DNA of 64,000 nt, from NCBI GenBank assembly GCA_950022655.1, contig OX465592.1, forward strand, positions 4,857,544-4,921,543, read 5' to 3'. Below, piece by piece: positions 1 through 9,810 of this stretch. Both the position numbers and the translations under genes were made by a program. Numbering within the stretch: position 1 is the first letter of the stretch; each line of letters opens with the position of its first letter. The notes below the pieces were generated by a model, which was not told the origin of the DNA, did no database searches, and worked only from the letters and a program-made list of their open reading frames with translations. This stretch comes from Alentia gelatinosa (Eukaryota; Annelida; Polychaeta; Phyllodocida; Polynoidae).

Positions 1-107
1 ACATTGATGATTGTGTGTCAACGCAATGCACACCCTGCTCCATCCCCACAATACACCGCAAACATGATCGAATTCATCCTCATATGTAGAAGCCCAGGCA
101 TCTTGTT

Positions 108-360
108 TATCTCACCCCTGGTACAAGTTTAGCCATAGGAATAACATTAGAAAAAAATACTCAACGATCACCCCCGTAAAGTGACAACACTACGCCACGG
201 CCGTGGCGTAGTGGATTTGCTAAGTCTTTTCTAATTATTGTGATAGTTTGATGATATTTAATTTGATAAAAAGGGGTGAGATAAATCCAGAACCGCACTC
301 GAATCATAAATAGACACAACAGTATTGTCTATTTATACGATTCTCGATGCAGTTCTATAT
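108..360 (+). mobile_element. Asymmetric-TIR element, family B, copy 1
   Basis: The left end is TATCTCACCCCTGGTACAAG at 108. The inverted terminus GGGGTGAGATAAATCC lies internally at 273-288, not at the far end. It is followed by a hairpin (GAATCATAAATAGACA pairing with TGTCTATTTATACGATTC, 301-344) and the 3' segment ending AGTTCTATAT at 360. Copies with the same order are at 57941-58309 (minus strand, fuller) and, reduced, at 19412-19529 and 19896-20034. There is no coding capacity, so it is non-autonomous. The order 5' TIR, internal TIR, terminal hairpin is that of Helentron/Helitron2 derivatives; this assignment is an inference. Confidence 0.7.
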
Positions 361-600
361 AAGTATTTCCTAACCCCCTGGTTATCATCATGTGCATAAT
401 GTTACTATTAGGTGTGGAAAGTAAGCTGAATAAATGACTCCAAGGCTTCGTCCCATTACAAGCTTTATTGCTGGCGTTACTGCTGATCCCTGATGGTCTA
501 ATACCTATTTGGATATAGCTTTGCCATACATGCGCAGGTAAGACAATTCGACTGTGCAACGGAAACGGTCACTATCCACGATCGTCAGTACTATAAAACA
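361..600. other. Unassigned spacer
   Basis: Mixed-composition sequence between the family B element and the 36-bp array. I see no gene, repeat or recognisable site in it. Confidence 0.5.
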
Positions 601-1668
601 CCTCCCCGGTATTATCCACCCGCCCAGCCCCCCTCCCCCCGGCTGTATTATCCACCCGCCCAGCCCCCCTCCCCCCGGCTGTATTATCCACCCGCCCAGC
701 CCCCATCCCCGCGGCTGTATTATCCGCCCGCCCAGCCCCCCTCCCCGCGGCTGTATTATCCGCCCGCCTAGCCCCCCTCCCCGCGGCTGTATTATCCGCC
801 CGCCTAGCCCCCCTCCCCGCGGCTGTATTATCCGCCCACCTAGCCCCCCTCCCCGCGGCTGTATTATCCACCCGCCCAGCCCCCCTCCCCCCGGCTGTAT
901 TATCCACCCGCCCAGCCCCCCTCCCCGCGGCTGTATTATCCGCCCGCCCAGCCCCCCTCCCCGCGGCTGTATTATCCGCCCGCCTAGCCCCCCTCCCCGC
1001 GGCTCTATTATCAACCCGCCTAGCCCCCCTCCCCGCGGCTCTATTATCTACCCACCCAGCCCCCCTCCCCGCGGCTGTATTATCCGCCTGCCCAGCCCCC
1101 CTCCCCGCGGCTGTATTATCCGCCCACCTAGCCCCCCTCCCCGTGGCTGTATTATCCACCCGCCCAGCCCCCCTCCCCCCGGCTGTATTATCCGCCCGCC
1201 CAGCCCCCCTCCCCGCGGCTGTATTATCCACCCGCCTAGCCCCCCTCCCCGCGGCTCTATTATCAACCCGCCTAGCCCCCCTCCCCGCGGCTCTATTATC
1301 TACCCACCCAGCCCCCCTCCCCGCGGCTGTATTATCCGCCTGCCCAGCCCCCCTCCCCGCGGCTGTATTATCCGCCCACCTAGCCCCCCTCCCCGTGGCT
1401 GTATTATCCACCCGCCCAGCCCCCCTCCCCGTGGCTGTATTATCCACCCACCCAGCCCCCCTCCCCGCGGCTCTATTATCCGCCCGCCTAGCCCCCCTCC
1501 CCGCGGCTCTATTATCCGCCCGCCCAGCCCCCCTCCCCGCGGCTGTATTATCCGCCCGCCCAGCCCCCCTCCCCGCGGCTGTATTATCCGCCCGCCTAGC
1601 CCCCCTCCCCGCGGCTCTATTATCCGCCCGCCCAGCCCCCTCCTCTCCCCCCCCCCCCGCTGTATATT
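601..1668. repeat. 36-bp GC-rich minisatellite, about 29 copies
   Basis: The unit is of the type CTGTATTATCCGCCCGCC followed by TAGCCCCCCTCCCCGCGG (36 bp). Because 36 is a multiple of three, frames stay open through the array on both strands, for example a 391-residue Pro/Arg-rich frame at 554-1729. This is best read as a by-product. Variant units (CTCTATTATCAACC and CTCTATTATCTACC) recur at 1003 and 1255, exactly 252 bp apart, so seven units were duplicated as a block. The plus strand is C-rich and the minus strand has many runs of four to six G, so quadruplex or i-motif structure is plausible. The array ends in a C homopolymer at about 1648-1658. Confidence 0.95.
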
Positions 1669-1872
1669 GCCGGACGTGGCAGCGTTTGTGGAGCTTCATT
1701 TAATTAGCGCTGATTACCCGTGTAATTAGTATTTATTGCCACGAGACACGCCGGGACCCGGTGTACGTCAGGTCGGTGTGGGGTCGTGACGTCATGGCGT
1801 CTGGTCCGGTCAGATTAGACTCAGTAGAAGGGTGGCAGCTTGAAACTGGCCTTGTAGTGTATAGCAGACCTT

Positions 1873-2061
1873 GGGAGGGTGGTTGTGGCCCCTAAGATTC
1901 GAGGTCAACTCTCGACTGCAGAGCCGTCCCAAGGCGCTAGAAAATATTATGTAAGGAGGTCAGGGTGAAGGTTGGGGTTTGCTGCGAATGCAGTCATTGG
2001 TTACTCTGTCTACTGTATTCCTTATATGGAATTAAGGTAATGGGACAACTCCATGGTGTTG
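1873..2061 (+). repeat. Interspersed repeat R1, copy 1
   Basis: About 190 bp from GAGGGTGGTTGTGGCCC to CAACTCCATGGTG. A shorter copy, 131 bp, lies at 29003-29133. Both share GGGTTTGCTGCGAATGCAG and TGGGACAACTCCATGGTG. Both sit inside tandem arrays, and the flanking array units look interrupted rather than replaced. I see no clear TIRs or poly-A tail, so the class is unknown. Confidence 0.6.
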
Positions 2062-2111
2062 GCCTTGTAGCATGTGGCAGACGGGTAGCAACGCTTGGCT
2101 GTATACCGGGT

Positions 2112-2361
2112 GGTGGACCCGACCAAGTGGTAGGGTGTTCGCCTCGAGCATGGGAGGTCGTGGGTTCAAACCCCGGTCGGGTCATACCAAAAACTTACAC
2201 AAAAATGGTACCCACTGCTTATTCGGCTTAACACCTGCTATTATAATGAGGAGTAGGGGGCCAGGGCCCAAGTGGAAGAAAGGCTTTATTGCCAAATTCG
2301 GTGATTGTGTAACACAATATTCCCCTAATAAAAATTTCTTTTAAAAAAACAAACAAAAAAC
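2112..2361 (+). mobile_element. tRNA-derived SINE
   Basis: The head is tRNA-like: a perfect 7-bp acceptor pairing GACCCGA (2116-2122) with TCGGGTC (2177-2183), a perfect pol III B box GGTTCAAACCC at 2163-2173, and an A-box-like CCAAGTGGTAGGGTG at 2123-2137. After it come a tRNA-unrelated body (GGTACCCACTGCTTATTCGG at about 2206) and an A-rich tail, AAAAAAACAAACAAAAAA, near 2343-2360. Head, body and tail together fit a tRNA-derived SINE. From memory, tRNA SINEs of marine invertebrates have a similar body start; I cannot verify this. It is inserted in the degenerate minisatellite. It is not a functional tRNA gene because the T stem has a mismatch and the sequence continues into a SINE body. Confidence 0.8.
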
Positions 2362-2644
2362 CCTTGGCCTTATAGTGGGTTGCAGGGCCTGGCCATATAG
2401 CAGAAGGCAGGGCATGGCCATATAGTGGGTAGAATAGCAGGTGGCTACATTGTGGGTGGCAGATCCTGGTCATATAGGTCTTGCCTTGCCTTAAAGTGGG
2501 TGACAGCACCTTGTCTTTAAGTGGGTGACAGAACCTTGTCTTAAATTGGGTGGAGGGGCAGTGCCTTTAAGTGGGTGGCAGGACCTTGCCTTATTTTGAG
2601 TGGAAAGGCCTTGCCTTATTGTAGGTGACGGGGCTGTGAATAGC

Positions 2645-3215
2645 GTGACCTTGTATCGGGTACGTCATGTGACCTTGTATCCAGTGCGTCATCTGACCTT
2701 GTATCGGGTGTGTCATCTGACCTTGTATTGGGTGTGTCATCTGACCTTGTATCGGGTGCGTCAGGCGACCTTGTATCGGGTGCGTCAGGCGACCTTGTAT
2801 TGGGTGCGTCATCTGACCTTGTATGGGGTGCGTCATCTGACCTTGTATCGGGTGCGTCATCTGACCTTGTATCGGGTGCGTCAAGCAACCTTGTATCGGG
2901 TGTGTCATCTGACCTTGTATAGGGTGCGTCATCTGACCTTGTATTGGGTGCGTCATCTGACCTTGTATCGGGTGCGTCATCTGACCTTGTATCGGGTGCG
3001 TCATCTGACCTTGTATAGGGTGCGTCAGGCGACCTTGTATCGGGTGCGTCAGGCGACCTTGTATCGGGTGCGTCATCTGACCTTGTATCGGGTGCGTCAT
3101 CTGACCTTGTATCGGGTGCGTCATCTGACCTTGTATAGGGTGCATCATGTGACCTTGTATAGGGTGCATCATGTGACCTTGTATCGGGTGCGTCAGGCGA
3201 CCTTGTATCGGGTCA
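2645..3215. repeat. 24-bp minisatellite, about 24 copies
   Basis: The unit is GACCTTGTATCGGGTGCGTC plus ATCT. Two main variants alternate in blocks, one with GCGTCATCTGACC and one with GCGTCAGGCGACC. The 24-bp period keeps frames open; the translated YRVRHLTL-type repeats are shadows, not a protein. The array grades upstream into a decayed ~25-bp version. Confidence 0.95.
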
Positions 3216-3339
3216 CATCACGTTGCCCCAGACGATCCCTGTATATACAGCAACCCGGAAATCCCATCTGATCCCGGGTAAGCCTTGTCTGTGAAGGCGG
3301 CTCTCTGGATACAATGATGGGAAATTACAGAATGGTCTG

Positions 3340-3427
3340 CTCTAAGCGCAAGAGACGGTTAGAGCACTGGGCCTGGGAGAGACGGTTAGATTACTACACC
3401 TCAAAGTGAGATAGACGGTTAGATCAC
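3340..3427. repeat. Decayed left part of the 30-bp array
   Basis: Three or four diverged GAGACGGTTAGA and GATAGACGGTTAGA units. They belong to the 30-bp array that resumes at 3687, on the far side of an inserted family A element. Confidence 0.65.
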
Positions 3428-3429
3428 TT

Positions 3430-3686
3430 TATCTCACCCCTGGTATTTTTGTCCCATAGGCTTAACATTGGGAATTCGTTCTCTATGCTCCTACGAGTAT
3501 TGCAGTCCGTTCTTCATTGTCTATATCCTGCGTGTTGACCATTCTTTTAGGGGGTGAGATGAGTAAACAACTCGTTTTGCTCAAAGTCATTGTTCTCCAA
3601 CTCATTTGAATGCTCCGTGATATTCACTCCGCATCAAACTAATGGAGAACGATTGCTTTGACAAAAACTTGTTGGTTTCATCTTTA
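3430..3686 (+). mobile_element. Asymmetric-TIR element, family A, copy 1
   Basis: 5' terminus TATCTCACCCCTGGTA at 3430, internal inverted terminus GGGGTGAGAT at 3551-3560, then a hairpin half pair: TTCTCCAACTCATTTGA against TCAAACTAATGGAGAACGA, and TTTTGCTCAAAG against CTTTGACAAAAAC. The 3' end is about GGTTTCATCTTTA at 3686. The element lies inside the 30-bp array: GATAGACGGTTAGATCACT stands on the left and CACCTCACAGC on the right. TIR part and hairpin part therefore arrived as one unit. It has no coding sequence. Confidence 0.75.
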
Positions 3687-4190
3687 GCACCTCACAGCAG
3701 AAGAGACGGTTACTGCACACCTCACAGCGAGAGAGATGGTTACTGCACACCTCACAGCGGGATAGACGGTTACTGCACACCTCACAGCGAGAGAGACGGT
3801 TACTGCACACCTCACAGCGGGATAGACCGTTACTGCACACCTCACAGCGGGATAGACGGTTACTGCACACCTCACAGCGAGAGAGACGGTTACTGCACAC
3901 CTCACAGCGGGATAGACGGTTACTGCACACCTCACAGCGAGAGAGACGGTTACTGCACACCTCACAGCGGGATAGACCGTTACTGCACACCTCACAGCGG
4001 GATAGACGGTTACTGCACACCTCACAGCGGGATAGACCGTTACTGCACACCTCACAGCAGAAGAGACGGTTACTGCACACCTCACAGCGAGAGAGATGGT
4101 TACTGCACACCTCACAGCGGGATAGACGGCTACTGCACACCTCACAGCGAGAAAGATGGTTACTGCACACCTCACAGCGGGAGGGCGAAA
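3687..4190. repeat. 30-bp minisatellite, about 17 copies
   Basis: The unit is TACTGCACACCTCACAGCGG plus GATAGACGGT; GAGAGACGGT and GATAGACCGT variants alternate. It continues the diverged units at 3340-3427. Open frames over it (CSNRLSRCEV and DGYCTPHSG repeats) are by-products of the 30-bp period. Confidence 0.95.
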
Positions 4191-4870
4191 TGTTACTGGG
4201 GCTAAAAAAATCAGGTTTGAAGGACCTAGCGGAAGAAAAATACCCTAGATTGAAGCTTGAACTTTTTCTTCAGGTCATATATCAGTATGAAAAAATACCC
4301 ATGGATATTACCATGGAGAGTTACAACTTTTTTATCTCATAGAATGCACTTCCTCCATCTCGAGACCTTTTGTCGGTATCTGAAGTGAGTCAGGTCTAAG
4401 GATAAATGACAAGTTTCTCTGGACTTTCCACGATTGTGAACGCATCAATATACAACCATTTTCTATTTGTATACAGCAGGAAGAAACAGCCTAAATAATT
4501 CACACATACACACGAAGCTATGAGTATATAGACTAAGAAATCACTGCAGTATCTGGCAATTTGTTACCTATTTGAATAAAACAATTAAAATATCCCCACA
4601 AAAGGGAGGAATCTGAGAAGGCCACAAAAGACTCACCAAATCTAAAGGCGCCATTGATTGAAATGTAGCAACCCAAGTTTCTTTCCAGATTCTAAAAGCG
4701 CCCCGCTGCTAGAAGCGCCTGCGGGGACTGACTCGATCTGTGAGTTATCGCCGAGCGGAAGATTGGTTTAAAGACTGTCTAATAAACAGACATGGCCCGA
4801 GGTCTGCTGCTAATTGGCGGCTAATATGGCGGATGGGGTTCGTCTGAACACTGCCGTAATCAGGTGACGG
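4191..4870. other. Unassigned, non-repetitive by eye
   Basis: AT-rich to 4640, then a GC-richer part with GCGGCTAATATGGCGGATGG near 4816. I recognise no exon, RNA gene or TE end. Confidence 0.5.
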
Positions 4871-5575
4871 ACGGCGGGGAATCACAGAGCGGAGATCTTA
4901 CTGTTTACTGCAGCCTTCATATATGACTACGATATCGGGGAATTACACAGTGGAGATCTTACTGTTTACTGCAGCCTTCATACACTGAGTTTACGATATC
5001 GGGGAATTACACAGTGGAGATCTTACTGTTTACTGCAGCCTTCATACACTGAGTTTACGATATCGGGGAATTACAGAGCGGAGATCTTACTGTTTACTGC
5101 AGCCTTCATACACTGACTTTACGATATCGGGGAATTAGAGAGCGGAGATCTTACTGTTTACTGCGGCCTTCATACACTGATTTTACGGAGAGCGGGGAAT
5201 CACAGAGCGGAGATCTTACTGTTTACTGCAGCCTTCATACACTGAGTTTACGGAGAGCGGGGAATTAGAGAGCGGAGATCTTACTGTTTACTGCGGCCTT
5301 CATACACTGAGTTTTCAGCAGGGAATTACACAGTGGAGTTTTTCAAGTTTACTGCAGCCTTCATACACTAAGTTTACGGAGAGCGGGGAATTACACAGTG
5401 GAGATCTTACTGTCTACTGCAGCATTCATATATGACTTTACGTACAGTGGGGAATCACAGAGCGGAGATGTTACTGTTTACTGCAGCCTTCATACACTGA
5501 CTTTATGTACGGCGGGGAATTACTCAGCGGAGATCGCATTGTTTACTGCAGCCTTCATACACCCCCTTTAAGAGT
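4871..5575. repeat. 64-bp minisatellite, about 11 copies
   Basis: Unit with GGGGAATTACACAGTGGAGA, TCTTACTGTTTACTGCAGCC and TTCATACACTGAGTTTACG. GGGG starts at 4937, 5001 and 5065 give a 64-bp period. Later units are shorter or diverged. Confidence 0.92.
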
Positions 5576-5744
5576 TCTTACTCGGTGTTACTCCTTTAGG
5601 AGGTGGTCGTCATTCTGATCACAATTCCGCACGTGGCAGTGTTCTCATACACTCTACTCTCCTATCTTTGTCTCAAGAATTCATTGTGGGAGACAAAACT
5701 AACAGAAATAACAAAACATTCAGTAAAGGAAATATCGTGTTACT

Positions 5745-6195
5745 ACTGTCAAAGGTCACAGGGAGGTTAGTATTTCTCGTGTTTCTGGTCACAGGTCACA
5801 GGTTAAAGGTCACAGGTAAAAGGTCAAAGGTCACAGGGGGCTTGTGGTTCTGGTCTCAGGTTAAAGGTCACAGGTCAAAGATCACAGGTCACAGGGAGGT
5901 TTGTGTTTCTGGTCGCAGGTCACAGGTCACAGGTAAAAGGTCACAGGGGGCTTGTGTTTCTGGTCACATGTCACAGGTAAAAGGTCAAAGGTCACAGGGG
6001 GCCTTGTGTTTCTGGTCACAGGTCACAGGTCATAGGTCACAGAGGGCCTTGTGTTTCTGGTCACAGGTCACAGGTTAAAGATCACAGGTCAAAGGGGACC
6101 TGTGTTTCTGGTCGCAGGTCACAGGTCACAGGGGGCGTGTGTTTCTGGTCACTTGCCAAAAGTCAAAGGTCACAGGTCACATGGGGGAAGGGGGA
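5745..6195. repeat. Array of AGGTCA / GGTCACAG words
   Basis: Irregular tandem repeats of AGGTCACAGGTCA and AGGTAAAAGGTCAAAGG, broken by GGGGGCTTGTGTTTCTGG spacers. AGGTCA is the half-site of many nuclear receptors, and AGGTCAAAGGTCA (a DR1 arrangement) is present exactly at 5821-5833 and 5982-5994. Whether this is functional or a chance result of repeat expansion cannot be told from sequence. Confidence 0.85.
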
Positions 6196-6455
6196 GAGGC
6201 AGCTCTCTCTGTTCAATTCAGCCACAGTCACATAGAATCTTGACATTCAATCAATTCGCTCGGTATTCTTTGACTCGACCACTCAAAGCTACTGTTTTTG
6301 GAGATCGCTTCTCACGACGAGTTACACCGGAGACTAATTAAGTATTCAAATCTCAGTTCTGACAGACTTAATAATGAACCCCGTGCTGAGATCAAAGCAC
6401 GCTGAGTGAAAGCGGATGCTTCTTTCTGATATGGTGTTATGACCGGGGGTAGGTA

Positions 6456-6990
6456 CCAGCAGCTCCGAGCAGCTCCGAGCAGCACTGAGCAGCCCCGAGA
6501 GGCTCCGAGCAGCTCCGAGCAACCCCGAGCGACTCCGGAGAGCTCCGAGCAGCCCCGAGCAGCCCCGACCAACTCCGAACAGCTCCGGGCGACTCCTGAT
6601 CAGTCCCAAACAGCTCTTGGAAGCTCCGAGCATCTAATAAAATAAGCTCTGAGCAGATCCGAACAGCTCTGAGAATCCCCGAACAGCCCGTGCAGGTTCG
6701 AGCAGCTGCTCCGAGCTGCTCCGAGCGGCTCCGAGCTGCTCCGAGCGGCTCCGAGCTGCTCCGAGCGGCTCCGAGCGGCTCCGAGCGGCTCCGAGCGGCT
6801 CCGAGCGGCTCCGAGCGGCTCCGAGCGGCTCCGAACGGCTCCGAACGGCTCCGAACGGCTCCGAACGGCTCCGAACGGCTCCGAGCGGCTCCGAGCGGCT
6901 CCGAGCGGCTCCGAGCGGCTCCGAACGGCTCCGAGCAGCTCCGAGTGGCTCCGAGCGGCTCCGAGCAGCTCCGAGCAGCTCCGAGCGTCC
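6456..6990. repeat. 10-bp GC-rich array, about 53 copies
   Basis: Unit AGCTCCGAGC, grading at about 6700 into GGCTCCGAGC. From 6770 to 6950 the copies are almost perfect. The same 10-bp family appears at 23188-23375. The open frames here are shadows. Confidence 0.95.
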
Positions 6991-7371
6991 GGCCGCACTG
7001 TCGTAAAGGCCGTCTTTGTGATGTGGAGATAACGCTGTGTGAGCGATAAAAGATCAATCAAGGCATACTTCTCCCCGAGAGGCCTTTTACACGGACGTCT
7101 CCCCAGATGCTTTCATTTTCTCTTCATTTACTTTTTATCTGGTTCGGGAATAGGATAGCCTACTCTGATTTCCACAGTATAGACAATTTATCGGCCTTGC
7201 TTCTATTTATCTCTCAGTCATCGTAGTGTGTTTTATGTATTAATGTAAAACAACCTTACCGTGGTTGCACAACATACATGACGGGATGGGTCGACGTTTA
7301 TTTACGAAACGAGGCCGTGAGGCTGAACTTAGGTAAATAAAGTCATCTCCATCGAGTCATGTGTAACGTAC
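6991..7371. other. Unassigned
   Basis: AT-rich sequence without recognisable gene or repeat. Confidence 0.45.
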
Positions 7372-7600
7372 AACTATGGTATGTTGTTGGTTATCATCCA
7401 TCGTATACGAAGACCCCTTTAACAATGTACGGGGACTCAGTAAACCACAAACCATTATATAAAACCTTTCAGATACCATAACTGTAGTATACGGATTCAA
7501 ATCTGTGGTATATGGCCCCAAACCCATGATATACAGGAAAATAGTTCTTCTGTGCTATAGAGCAAAGAAATAGTCCCTATTGTCATATTCTTTGATATGG
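7372..7600 (+). repeat. Interspersed repeat D, copy 1
   Basis: Homologous over about 210 bp to 24609-24840: shared GGGGACTCAGTAAACCAC, AAACCTTTCAGATACCAT (AAACCTGTCAGATACCAT in the other copy) and TATAGAGCAAAGAAATAGTC. Diverged copies at 24240-24420 and 30216-30392 keep GGGAAAATAGTCCC and GTGCTGGAGAG. A short palindrome-like segment with CGTGTATTACTACGCGTCAA follows at about 7608-7650 and matches the hairpin beside copy 2. The class is unknown. Confidence 0.65.
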
Positions 7601-7723
7601 TAAGCGCTCGTGTATTACTACGCGTCAACCACTCGTGGTTTACGACTGCCGATCCACAAAAGCAGTATCTTTTTGTAAGCACCGGCTTTTGCAACCCGTA
7701 AAAGTTCTCACTCGGTGTTACTG

Positions 7724-7803
7724 TAATATATCTGTATGCTCCAGTTAAGTAGTTGCACGATCCCCATGTGTTTTCCATGGACACTATATATAAGGTGGAT
7801 AAT
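7724..7803 (-). repeat. Single dispersed unit of the 73-bp repeat
   Basis: ATATATCTGTATGCTCCAG, then CCCCATGTGTTTTCC and GGACACTATATATAAGGTGG. This is one unit of the repeat arrayed at 53031-53425, here in single copy between family D sequence and the CACTA-like MITE. The strand is arbitrary. Confidence 0.6.
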
Positions 7804-7983
7804 AAAATCGTTTGATAGTTTATTATTTTGGCTTTGGAAGGTAAAAGCCTTGTATACTTCATTATTGATGATTTCCCATTGATAAAGACATCGTTTTATT
7901 TGAATTATTACTTCATAACGAGTCACAGTGTAGCGTATCTATATCTGTCTGTTATCATCAATACGACGGAAATTCTCTCCTCG

Positions 7984-8408
7984 CACTGCTCGAAAACCAC
8001 CATTTTACATATGAATGCGTCCGGCGTATATAAGTAAGTATTTTGCGTATATAAGGCCGTCCTATTCCCCGTGTGTATACGCCTCATCTGTAGGCGGATA
8101 TAACTTTCCAGTGAACAGGGCTTCACTGAGAGCGGGCGGGGGGAGGTGGCGGGGGTGGGGGGGGGGGGGGGCGGGGGGGAGGGTTTCCCACTGAGGACAC
8201 CTACACTTCTACGAACACAAACGGGCGGGAGGCGGTGGGGGGAGAGGATATATCCTCTCATATACGCCGGGTGTGAAATACGGCCAAGACGCGTCCGTCT
8301 ATAAACCCTTGGGCATATATATACGAAAACAAGTCAAAATTCAGCCAATACATGTATGCACCTCCGTGATGGCGTATGTATGAATAAAATGGTGGTTTTC
8401 GGGCAGTG
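7984..8408. mobile_element. CACTA-like MITE with TCG target duplication
   Basis: The ends are inverted repeats: CACTGCTCGAAAACCACCAT at 7984 against ATGGTGGTTTTCGGGCAGTG at 8408 (one mismatch), extending to about 24 bp. Both sides carry TCG (7981-7983 and 8409-8411), a 3-bp target duplication. CACTG ends with a 3-bp duplication fit the EnSpm/CACTA superfamily. The interior is GC-rich, with a G homopolymer at about 8157-8171, and carries no coding sequence. A left-truncated relative lies at 37800-38027. Confidence 0.8.
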
Positions 8409-8411
8409 TCG

Positions 8412-8867
8412 TGGACTCCATATTGATAAGAAATTATGAATTTCAAAAAGAATTGATATACTGTTCCCACCTCAGATGTCAGATGGTAGTTTAAGGTTCT
8501 GTAAAGATATCAATTGTTTAATGACAAGCCATCCACACCCTCTTTTTTCCTCCCTCCTCATATCCAGATTTAATTACGTTTCGTAATCCAAAACATATCA
8601 ATATTTACCTCAAAAAGCCTAGACATAACACGTAGGACTTCGTGATGATCGCTTTACGAACTAATTGGTAAAAAGAAGACGAGCTATCAATTATTTATTG
8701 TCAAACAAATGGGATCCGTGTTATGAAACTCAGTATGACTGACAACGTCTTCTGCCATGAAAAGGATATCTTTCTTTAGCAAATGTTTGGCTTCTTTTCG
8801 TTCCCCTTTTTCATATTAGAGAATGTCAGGATCAGACAAGCACCGATGCCTCATGGTTTTTTCAGTC
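8412..8867. other. Unassigned AT-rich spacer
   Basis: No gene or repeat recognised. Confidence 0.45.
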
Positions 8868-9730
8868 TTTACACTATAGCCACCCATACCTTGATTTAAA
8901 CATCTCAATTTACACTATAATTACTCATACCTTGATTTAAATATCACAATTTACACTATAACCACTCATACTTTGATTTAAATATCTCAATTTACACTAT
9001 AATCACTCATACTTTGATTTAGATATCTTAATTTACACTACAATCACTCATACCTTGATTTAAATATCACAATTTACACTATAACCACTCATACTTTGAG
9101 TTAAACATCACAATTTACACTATAACCACTCATTCTTTGATTTGAACATATCAATTTACACTATAACCACTCATACCTTGATTTAAACATATCAATTTAC
9201 ACTATAACCACTCATACCTTGATTTACCTGTGTCACTTTACAAGATATCCACTCATAACGTGATTAAATAGTGTCATTTACACTATGGCTATTCATACCC
9301 CACTGACGATACATACCATCACCTTCATACATGTTTTAAAATCGTTGAGGGCCTACAATGCAGTGTGTCCATCGGGAGCATGTATCGTTGCATGACGCTA
9401 TTACCATAGTAGTTGGACACCTTCTTTAGACTATAGCCATCTTGATTTAGTGGTGTCAATTTACACTATAATCACAAATACCTTGATTTAACTTTTACAG
9501 TTTACACTATAACCACTTATACTTGGATTTAACTGTGTCCATTTACTGAATAACTACTCATCTTGATTTAACTAAATAAATATTTTGATTTAGTAGTGTA
9601 AATTTATCATAGCCGCTCATATTTTGATTTGGCAGTGCAAATTTACACTATCGCCACTCATATTTTGATTTAGTAGTGTCAATATATTATAGCCACTCAT
9701 CTTGATTTAACTGTGTTAGTTCATTGATTT
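8868..9730. repeat. 41-bp AT-rich minisatellite, about 21 copies
   Basis: Unit TTTACACTATAACCACTCAT then ACCTTGATTTAAATATCACAA; starts at 8909, 8950 and 8991. Copies decay toward 9240-9730, where spacing becomes irregular and some unit parts are lost. Confidence 0.92.
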
Positions 9731-9769
9731 AGAAGATTTATATGAGTCTAATGGTCAATGCCATGAGCT

Positions 9770-9805
9770 TGGGCCCGTTTGATAATCTAGGGGCCTGTTA
9801 CATAA
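9770..9805. mobile_element. Solo terminus of MITE family F
   Basis: GGGCCCGTTTGATAATCTAG matches the F terminus (see 61389-61613) and is followed at once by GGGGCCTGTTACATAAA, another TIR-like start. No opposite end was found. Confidence 0.4.
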
Positions 9806-9810
9806 ATTTT

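Larger units (their letters stand above)
1850..2644. repeat. Degenerate ~25-bp tandem array, interrupted
   Basis: Diverged copies of a unit like GGCCTTGTAGTGTATAGCAG occur at 1850 and 2062, and from 2361 to 2644 (TTGCC, TTGTC and TTGTC starts at 2486, 2511 and 2536, spacing 25). The stretch is interrupted by repeat R1 (1873-2061) and by a SINE (2112-2361). It runs into the well-conserved 24-bp array at 2645 and seems to be its older edge. Confidence 0.65.

Noticed and set aside
554..1729. Long Pro/Arg-rich open frame
   Set aside because: It coincides with a 36-bp repeat open in several frames on both strands; no splice sites or start context.
2116..2183. Functional tRNA gene
   Set aside because: Good acceptor stem and B box, but the T stem has a mismatch and a SINE body with A-rich tail follows.
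3634..4205. Cys-rich repeat protein frames on both strands
   Set aside because: Produced by the 30-bp period. Both strands are open at once, which is typical of repeats.
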